A stretch of 64,000 nucleotides of DNA from Trichoplax sp. H2 (taxonomy: Eukaryota > Placozoa > Uniplacotomia > Trichoplacea): NCBI GenBank assembly GCA_003344405.1, contig NOWV01000158.1, forward strand, positions 1-64,000. The letters are read 5' to 3'. A model generated the notes under the pieces. It made no database searches. It worked only from the letters and a program-made list of their open reading frames with translations, and was not told where the DNA came from. Positions within the stretch are counted from its first letter, which is position 1. Each line of letters starts with the position of its first letter. Below are positions 55,791 through 64,000 of this stretch, piece after piece. A program made the translations under genes and the position numbers.

Positions 55791-55862
55791 TCTGGAATTT
55801 CAAAATTGTTTAGTTACCCTGCTAGTGCAGTCGAACGATACTGCGCTGCGCACGAGCACTAC
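54547..55862. promoter_or_regulatory. Divergent MsrA / eIF4G promoter region
   Basis: About 1.3 kb upstream of MsrA on the minus strand and of eIF4G on the plus strand, dominated by GTAC words. Probable bidirectional promoter, by analogy with the CHD/SSR3 region. Inferred from layout; no transcription start was seen. Confidence 0.5.
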
Positions 55863-55863
55863 A

Positions 55864-55871
55864 TGACGTCA
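55864..55871. promoter_or_regulatory. Consensus CRE (CREB/ATF) palindrome
   Basis: Perfect TGACGTCA just downstream of the GTAC cluster. It overlaps a candidate first coding exon of eIF4G (ATG 55863, ending 55890 before GTTGTA), which would enter the 57297 exon in the right phase as MTSLSAFYKG. Either role, or both, is possible. Confidence 0.45.
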
Positions 55872-57296
55872 CTTTCAGCTTTCTACAAGGGTTGTAAGAT
55901 TCTGCGTTTCTCTCATCCTTTACATTGGGACTCGCAAGGTTAGCCATATTGAACATCACTATGTTATCCGCGTAGAATCATATGTGATCGATCATCTAAT
56001 TCACTAAAAGTTCAATTCTTTCAGTTCCAAGACATCTAAATTATGTATTTTTAAGATATATTGGTTCTCATTGCTAATAGGGTCCGAGGATTAATCGATA
56101 GTATTTTAATCTTGGATTGCCTTTCAAGTCAGTAATGACTACTCCGAGTTTCAGCCAATATAGTCAGAAAAATAAACCAGCCCGAGGAAGTCAATCGTAT
56201 CTTTTTTTTTACAATAGTACTGTGTAATATTAATTTAGGATCTGCTTATTCGTAGTATTTCTGTAACATTATGCTATATCATTTGGTCATGTACTAATTA
56301 TACCTTAAAGCCATTTCACAGACATGTCCTATAGTAGCATGTCGTGCACTCAATATAGAATCTGCCTTCAACTATGGGTGTAATTTAATAACTAGAATAT
56401 TGGTACTGATTTCTTTTTACGCCTTCACAGCGGACTGTACTTAGCTATACAGTCTTATTGATCATCTCTATCTAGTTAAAATATTTATAGATTGATACTA
56501 CAGTGAAGTTTTCAATAGCTCTATGCTACGACGTAGATTTTAGGCCGCATAAGCTTACCTATGAAAATACAATGCACCGGTGTAGTTTCACGACAAGTTA
56601 CTTCGTTTAGTATGGCGTAGGATATTCATTGAATTAACCGGCCATTGTCATGAAATGTGCTTTAATTGATTCGAAATTTAAGATCGTTGTCGTCTACCTT
56701 GTTTTATTAAAATAGTTTCGTTATTCTGCCTTAACTAAAATTTTATTCGACATTGTCAAAGTGGGGCTCCACACTATCCAAGTAAGTTCAACTTGAAAAC
56801 TTTTTTTACTTGAAATCGGTAGAAAAAAGCTTTTTTCCTCGGATCGATTCTTGTTTGTTAAATAATTACAGTGGAATACAATTGATGATGACTTCTTTCT
56901 ATACGTATCGTAGTAAAATTTATGTTAGGAACGATATCTGTTAATAGACATCCATAGTTAATACTAGTAGTAAAATTGCTTCCTTTACCTCATAGTTATA
57001 AGCCATTAACGTCTTATTTATCAATCTTCTTACTATCAAGTCGTAATCAAAAGTTTAAAGTCTACTATAACATTGATTATAATTGTTGTCGTTGATTTCT
57101 TTCACGATGTACAAGTACTGTACATCGTGGTTGATAAATATCCGCCATAACAGTTTTCGTGCAGTAGTCATGCATTTCAAGGGGTACATATGCACCTGGG
57201 CATGTTTTATGAATTTGTTCTTATACTTTTTTTCACCTGACTACTCTAGAAACACAATTTACACAATTTTTAATTGATCCGTTTCTACTATTCTAG
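55872..57296. other. Probable first intron and 5' region of eIF4G
   Basis: 1.4 kb of AT-rich DNA with no recognised gene. If the transcript starts near 55.86 kb this is its first intron. It ends in a TTCTACTATTCTAG acceptor at 57296. Confidence 0.45.
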
Positions 57297-60200
57297 GACG
57301 TGATGACCACAGTAATTCACATAGAAGACCATATGACCAGCAACGTGTAAGTTTGATTGGTTTTATCTGCATGCCTGATCACCAATCAGCAGGATGATAA
57401 AGTTACAGCATGTACTACATTATCTAGACGGATTAATTAATCATCCGCTTTGCATTTTTTTTCTATATTTGAAAAATTGCATCAGTAACTTGATCAGCTA
57501 TTATTTGCTAAGCTGTATAATTTGATGTCGGTTATCAAAATTGTCGAATATTTCATGTAATAACTTCACAATTCTTTGCTGATATATTCAGATGTCCCAG
57601 CAGCCCTATATGCCTACCGGTAATACTCAGCATGGCTCTGGTGCTTATAAACTACAAAATCGCGGGCAATTAATGACAACTAGTCGATCCGCTGAAATGC
57701 CTCGCTATCCGCCTGCTGGGGTTTTGTATTCATTTCCACAGCAGTCTGTTCAGTCACCTTACCCAGCGTATGACAACAACAACATGGTACGTTATAGACG
57801 TGTGCTTTAGTAACAGTTTTTTTAAGTGAATGTTACATGTAGTCAGTAAAAATGTATCAAACTTCATCAATGCAATAGCGGAAATATTACAATCGATCAA
57901 TACTTTAATATTGTAGGGAAAAATACCGTATAGAGGAAGTATGTTTTATATTTCTTTGAATTTTGTCAGTTATTAAGTGTGCTTGATGACTAAATGATCT
58001 TACTTAAGTTTACGGAGCTATATTGTAAACTTTAGCACAGAATTACGAACAAAAAATGCATTAATGAACCACCTTAAGTATGGCTGTACAAAATTAGGCT
58101 ATAAACTATATTCTTACTTTTTTAATGATATATTAGGTAATGCAAAATAGGCCGGCCTATGGACATCAAAATTTTAACCTTATGAACACTTATGTTGGTA
58201 ATCAAGGTATGAGCAACCCTGGGTACAACACGCAAATGAACGTCGCTATGTCGCAGCCTGCAAATATGGCCTTCGCGACGATGCATGATCGCTCTAGTAT
58301 ACAAAATAGAACCACACCAGTTCAAACTATGCCTCATCAAGCGGAATCACAAAATATGAATAATCCAATGAAGGCACCACCAAAGAAAAAGAAAAGCCAT
58401 GCCTTAACTATTGTCGATCCTAACACTAAGGAAGCTGTGAATGTAAATGATACTACTCAATCGAACAATTTCGATAGTAACATCGAACGTTCTATTATGC
58501 ATACGAAGCAAGCCGATAATAATGATCGCCGAAGCTATCAATCAAAAGCAAAAGGCTCGATAAATGATAGTCATGATGTTATTTCTAATAGTACCACAGC
58601 TTCCAACAAAGAAGTGTCCAAAACAGAACAAGACAAAGAAATACAACCTCAGAAGTCAATTAAAAGTAGTGACGACAGTAGTGCAAATGCTGATGAACTA
58701 CCAACGACGTCAGAAAGTGGCAAAGTGCCTGTGCCTAAAACTGAAATAGAGGATGACGCTACAAAAGTTGAACCTAACGATAGTTCCAATTTAGATAATA
58801 TAATTGATCAACCAAATATGGCATCAGATAATTACGAAAATGAAGTAGTGAAAGTTGATCTGAAAGATGTAACTGACGGGATTAGCGAGATGCAGGTAGA
58901 CAATACTGATGATAAGAAAGCTGAGTTGATTGAAGAAGTTGTTGTAAGCAACGATTCATCAGGTGAGATTGTACTTATTACGAAGAAGGGTAAATGAATG
59001 GCATATATTAATAAATCAAATGTTACGTAGCACCTGCAGAAGACGGAAGTAAGAACGCTCAAGCGGTTGTAGAGGAAGAGCAAAAACCGAAGCCCTCTAA
59101 AGAGAGTTTACATAAACCGGAAGCTGATTCAGAAAATATTAAAAAGGACGAGGTAGTTAAGAATCTAGCACTGCCTATTAATATGCGAACGCGGCATTGA
59201 AAATTGAAATTGTTTTAAAATTTTTAGCCAGTATTAACAGAAGAGAAGGGAACTGAATCGTTTATTGAAATTAAGAATCAGGAGCCAACTATGGAAGATG
59301 AACAAAAGTCAGACACTAATGATGATCAAAGTCAGTCTGATGACGATAGCTTAGAACAGAATGAAGAAAGCGATGAAGGTAATTAATTAAGGTTGCTTTA
59401 CCAGTAAAACTTACTTTTTTATCCACTGAAAGGAAAGGGTTCTAGTACCTTTGCTTGTGAAACTGTGGAGAATTTTATGTTCAATCATAATTACTGATAA
59501 ACAATTTCCATAGGTAATCGTCACTATGATCGTGAATTCCTACTAAAGTTTCGAGCTATGGGACCGGCCCAAGCTCGACCTGACTTACCGAACGTCGAAT
59601 GTGTGCTAAAAGAGGTAATTTTGTTAATGACGTTAACCTAATTTACAGTAGAAATATGTTATAGCATTTATAACCACTTTTTTGCTAATAATTACTATTT
59701 ACTATTATTTGTAGGGAAGCAATATTGGCGATGTGTTAAGGTTAAAAATGATTGTTTTATCTTGTAATTCTAACATTAAAAATAACATGCTTCATTTTCT
59801 ATTTAGTAAAGCTATTTATCAATTTGTTTACAGGCATCCCGCCGATTTCGTCCTTCCGCCATACAGCCGTCAAAAATCAAGTGTAAGTTTCATTCCATAT
59901 AGACCTACATCTTAAAGCAATTTTGCTTATTTATCACATGATTGTCACATCAGGGCTCTGGTAAAGGAAGGAGTCAACGAGGATCCAAAAAAATAATTGA
60001 TCATAGTATCTCTACTAATATTACGCTCAAGAAAGCAGACAATAAATGGCAGAGACCTAGCGAAGAACGTGATGAAGATAAAGTAAACAGACTGTTTTTC
60101 TCTAGCAGTATTTTCTGTCTCAGAAAGCTTATGTATGCCGTTTTTAAATTTTTATAGATTATTCTAAATAAGGTTAAAGCTATTTTAAATAAATTAACGC

Positions 60201-63200
60201 CTCAAAAGTTCGATGTCTTGGTTGGGAATTTTAAAGAATTGACGATTGATAATGAAGCAAGATTAATGGGTGCCATAGACCTAATCTTTGAAAAGGTGCT
60301 AATATTCTGCTGATGTTTTAGATGATATTACGTAGCATTTAATCGTTGTGAATTTCCACACTTTTAGGCAATTGCTGAACCAAGCTTTAATCGCTGCTAT
60401 GCTCAACTCTGCCTGCTATTACAGGATGTATGACAAATCAAACGTTTTTGATAGAGGTATAATTTGTAGGTCATTTGCTCATTGTAGAAGCTTCTATTCT
60501 GTTTTACAGACCTCAATACAAAAAGGAGCGGATGGATTATCCGGCAAATCTAAAAATGTAACATTAAGACGATTGATCTTGAATAAGTGTCAAGCAGAAT
60601 TTAGCAAAACTAAAAGTTTCGATAGCAATAAAGCGGAGCGAAAAGAAAAAAGACTAGCCGAATGCAACACGGTATGTCTTTACGATCACATTATACAGCA
60701 CATATTATCAAATATTATAGTAATTGGAGCTACTATTTTAAAATCATAGAATGAAGAGAAGCGTCGGGTACAGGAAGAATTGGACATAGAAGAAATTAAA
60801 GCAAGAAAGCGATCACTTGGAAATGTTAAATTTATTGGAGAGCTATTTAAATTAGGGGTAAATTTACGTATAAATTGCGTATCGGTATTCTATCCTTTCG
60901 GTCAATAGATTATTATATTAAAGTGCTTATAATATAATCTTCATCATTGTAGATGCTTAAGGAGAATATTATACATCAAGATTGCCTTGTACAATTATTT
61001 CATAACAGTGATGAAGATTCTTTGGAAAGCTTATGTGGCTTTATGACAAGCGTTGGAAAACTTCTCGATAGGCCTGATATAGCAGATAGGATGGATCAAT
61101 ATTTTGACCGATTGAAAAAATTAACGCAGAAGAAAGATAGGATTTGTGCTCGCATGCGATTCATGATTCAAGATGTAATTGACTTAAGACAGGTATACTC
61201 TATTCGTAGATTACGACCTCAAATATTGCCTAGTTATAAAAAGAACCTTGCTTTATTTCTAGAATAATTGGGTGCCTAGAAGGGCAGATAACAATCCTAA
61301 GAAAATTGATGAAATTCATCGTGAAGTTGAAAAAGAAGCTGCAATGCAAGAAGAACAACTGCGTGCGCACCAGCCTAGAGAGAAAAACATGCCTAGAAAT
61401 AGAGGTTAGCTCAATGGTTTTTCTTGTATTTGTCATCGTGTATGATGGAAATTGTACGATACAGAACTCTTTTATTACAATAAATCAGGTCGAGGGAATG
61501 ACATGGACGATAGAAGACAAAATTATGGTGCAAGCCGACAGCGAATGGATAGATCTGAAATAAATGTTTCTAAGTTTATGGAAGCTGCAAACAAAAAAGA
61601 TGAAGCTATAACGTTAGGACCCCCAAGCTGGATCAAAAAGACTGCTAACAATTCCGGAGGTTCGCCACGTACGAAGTTAGTATCCTAAATCGAAATAGAT
61701 AATCAAAATAAATTTATCTGTTGATGGATCGAAGTATCTAAATCAGTAAAAAATCTCTTACAGTCAATCGAAAGATCTTCATTCCAAACACTATAAAGCC
61801 CAAGGGTCGACTAGGTATATCTATGATTATTTATATTATTGTGTATTTAAATCATTTAACATTTCGGTGATGTACTTTCTGTAGTGGTATTATGAAAGAA
61901 CGCAGCGCGATTTTCCATGACAGAAAACGTGATAATGCGAATATTAAAGAGAACAATAAGTTAACTGAAGTATCATCAGATAGATTATTGTCTATTGTAG
62001 AAGAAGTTTTTGAAGAATACCGTAATAATGGTGATTTTAAGGTATTGGCTCAAAATTCCAGCAATTGTTTCCTTCTCAGAAATTTTTAGGAATCTAATGC
62101 AAGTATTACTTTTAATTGTAGGGTCCTGTTCAAGAATTGAGCGATAAATCGAATTTTGTAGATAAACTTGTTAACTACGTTCTGGATAAGAAGGATGAGG
62201 ATCAGAAGGCTGCTTCTTTGTTGCTGCAGGTCTTATTCGAAGATTCAATTATACCGTCTGATGACTATTCAAAGGCGTAAGTTAATTTCTTTGCCTCTTA
62301 CCGATTCTTATAGAGTATGGTGTTTCTCATCAGTTATTTAATTATTTATTGTTATCTTGCATCATAGATTTGTGAGTATCCTAGATGTTGCTACGGATGT
62401 GGCAATTGATGTTCCACTGATTTATAGGTATTTAGCGAAGTTGTTTTCGCCGTTAATACCAAGTTGTGTTTCATTACAACAATTAATTAAAATTGCAAAG
62501 AACAATGTAATTGCAAGTTGTAATGGCCATAAATTGATTTGTGAAATCTTAGTCAACATCAAGGATATTAAGGTACATTATTCTCATTTGAAGTGAAATG
62601 GTATGGTAGGCAATACAAAGTTACTGAATTCAGAACGATTGCATACAAATATATAGGGCGTAGATTTTGTTAGCAAGGTATGGGCAGATAGTGGTGTTTC
62701 TGTTTCTGATTTCACAAGCCTGGATAGCGCGAAAGTATTGCGTGAAAACGTATGTTTAGATGTAATAAAAATTAACTTTACGAAATATGTGGAGATTAAT
62801 TTGTATTTTATTATCATGAATGCGTAGGGTCTTGAATTTCTGATCAAACCTAAAATCAGTTCTGAAGAGATAGAAGATGAAATTCTACGTATGCTTGAGA
62901 ATAGAAATGATACCGCAGTCCAGCAAATGGATCAATTATTGAACACGGTATTGATGAACAATATTTTCGTATTGTATTTACACGTGCATTAGCATAACGC
63001 ATTAGAAAGTAATTATCTAATTAATTATCTTGATCAATTAGTACGCAATTACTCATCAATTGGAAGATTTATTGCATAAAGCCACGATTGCAATTTGCCG
63101 CAGTTGTGTTAAAGGTTGGTTGTCTTTACCGATTTAATTTATTTTGGATTCATTTGTGTAATAAATTGTTTCTGCTGTTTTAATTATTGATGTCACATTA

Positions 63201-63611
63201 TTGTCGCTGCAATTGGCAGGAAATAATTGCGATGAAGGAAAATTAAAGAAGAATATTGTTGTGCTCGACTCTGTATTAAAGAAATTTTACGATACTAACA
63301 AAGGTGGACTTGCTTGTTTGAGTCGTATAGAAGAATTTGTGTCCGGTTTAGGCCACCCGCCAGGTAACGTTATGTTTATGTTGCCTTGAAGTATCAAAAT
63401 TGGTTGTTATAAAAATTGCTAATGGTAATTTCATACTATCAATGCAGATCTTCTAGCAAAAATTTTTAACAGTTTATACGATTTTGAAAGTATTAATGAA
63501 GCTACCTTCAAGGAATGGCTTGATGATAAAAAGTCGAGATCACCTGAAGTTGCACGTTCTCTTAGCCATTTTATTGATAGAATTGAGAAGGGCGATGTGG
63601 AATCAGAATAA
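57297..63611 (+). CDS. EIF4G: Translation initiation factor eIF4G (5' end incomplete)
   Basis: Cytoplasmic scaffold of eIF4F joining eIF4E, eIF4A, eIF3 and PABP. Exons: 57297-57346, 57592-57786, 58137-58989, 59031-59152, 59228-59378, 59514-59614, 59715-59740, 59834-59882, 59954-60082, 60158-60295, 60368-60427, 60510-60671, 60750-60857, 60953-61192, 61263-61404, 61489-61675, 61764-61814, 61885-62041, 62122-62276, 62368-62572, 62657-62749, 62828-62947, 63042-63114, 63220-63363, 63448-63611; about 1290 residues. The low-complexity N-terminus has KKKKSHALTIVDPNTKEAV. The eIF4E-binding motif is YDREFLL (59514 exon). The MIF4G HEAT domain (VKAILNKLTPQKF, FEKAIAEPSF, KRSLGNVKFIGELFK, RMRFMIQDVIDLR, NNWVPRR) is followed by an MA3 domain (RLLSIVEEVFEEYRNNGDFK onward) and a C-terminal W2 domain ending SHFIDRIEKGDVESE. 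The true start codon is unresolved. Confidence 0.95.
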
Positions 63612-64000
63612 AGATATAAGATTGTTACATATTGTTTAGCGTTTGAATTTAGATTGTTGGGATAACAGACACTTGCAAAGTAAGTTATGCCTAATGTGTA
63701 TAACACTGTATGTTACTATGCATACTTGACAATCATGGTACAATGACTTCTTGTCCGATATCGAGACGTAGATAGATCTGCCAAATGCTTTATGTCACTT
63801 TGGTTTATGGATAAAGTATTATTTTGTGAAGCGCAGATATAACAACTATTTAGATATCGTACGAAGGAATATATTTGTAAGTAAATAATCATATACTTTG
63901 ATATTGGGTGTATTAAACTAAACTATCGTCGCTTGATTTATACTATTACTATTACTTGAATCGAAGAGTTTGTTTTGTCTGATTACAGTCAATAAATCGA
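63612..64000. other. eIF4G 3' UTR and flank
   Basis: No gene seen. AATAAA occurs overlapping the stop codon (63607-63612, probably too close to be used) and again at 63991-63996. Confidence 0.5.
63991..63996 (+). terminator. Possible polyadenylation signal of eIF4G
   Basis: Canonical AATAAA 380 bp after the stop codon at the window edge; positional assignment only. Confidence 0.35.

Noticed and set aside
57918-57939. Possible eIF4G mini-exon (GKIPYRG) between 57786 and 58137
   Set aside because: It would end in phase 1 and put the next exon out of frame; the flanking exons join directly in phase 0.

Overview
Eukaryotic, intron-rich, AT-rich genomic DNA from an animal. Every recognisable gene is a conserved metazoan single-copy gene with short GT-AG introns. 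Domain content, small introns, base composition and the mix of bilaterian-like proteins suggest an early-branching metazoan, most likely a placozoan (Trichoplax-like); this is inference and no database was searched. All exon chains below were joined by hand from splice sites, reading phase and protein similarity recalled from the families.

Layout: 1-2200 is a dense field of palindromic GTAC-containing words (TACAG/TACTG pentamers) upstream of a forkhead gene of the FOXJ2/FOXJ3 class (+, 2218-10468). After a 4.4 kb empty stretch comes an 837-residue coiled-coil protein of unknown identity (+, 14874-23347, 15 exons). 23.6-26.6 kb is repetitive: an ~83 bp tandem repeat, a GC-richer island, and an array of seven ~208 bp units that carry copies of the promoter and first coding exon of the next gene, 6-phosphogluconate dehydrogenase (+, 25147-31409). 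SSU72, the RNA polymerase II CTD phosphatase, follows (+, 33607-35477). It converges on a 36-exon CHD3/4/5 (Mi-2) chromatin remodeller (-, 47228-37039). That gene is divergent from SSR3, the TRAP-gamma translocon subunit (+, 48401-50629), across a GTAC-rich intergenic region. A methionine sulfoxide reductase A gene lies on the minus strand (54546-51879). It is divergent from translation factor eIF4G (+, 57297-63611) across another GTAC-rich region.

The most notable finds are two. First, the MsrA gene has an in-frame TGA exactly at the catalytic cysteine codon and a convincing SECIS-type hairpin in its 3' UTR, so it most likely encodes a selenocysteine MsrA. Second, the satellite-like array in front of PGD is a tandem amplification of the PGD promoter plus first exon; only two of seven copies can still be read into the enzyme. 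The genes do not form a pathway; they are housekeeping and regulatory neighbours. The recurring theme is GTAC-palindrome clusters at gene starts, including both divergent promoters.
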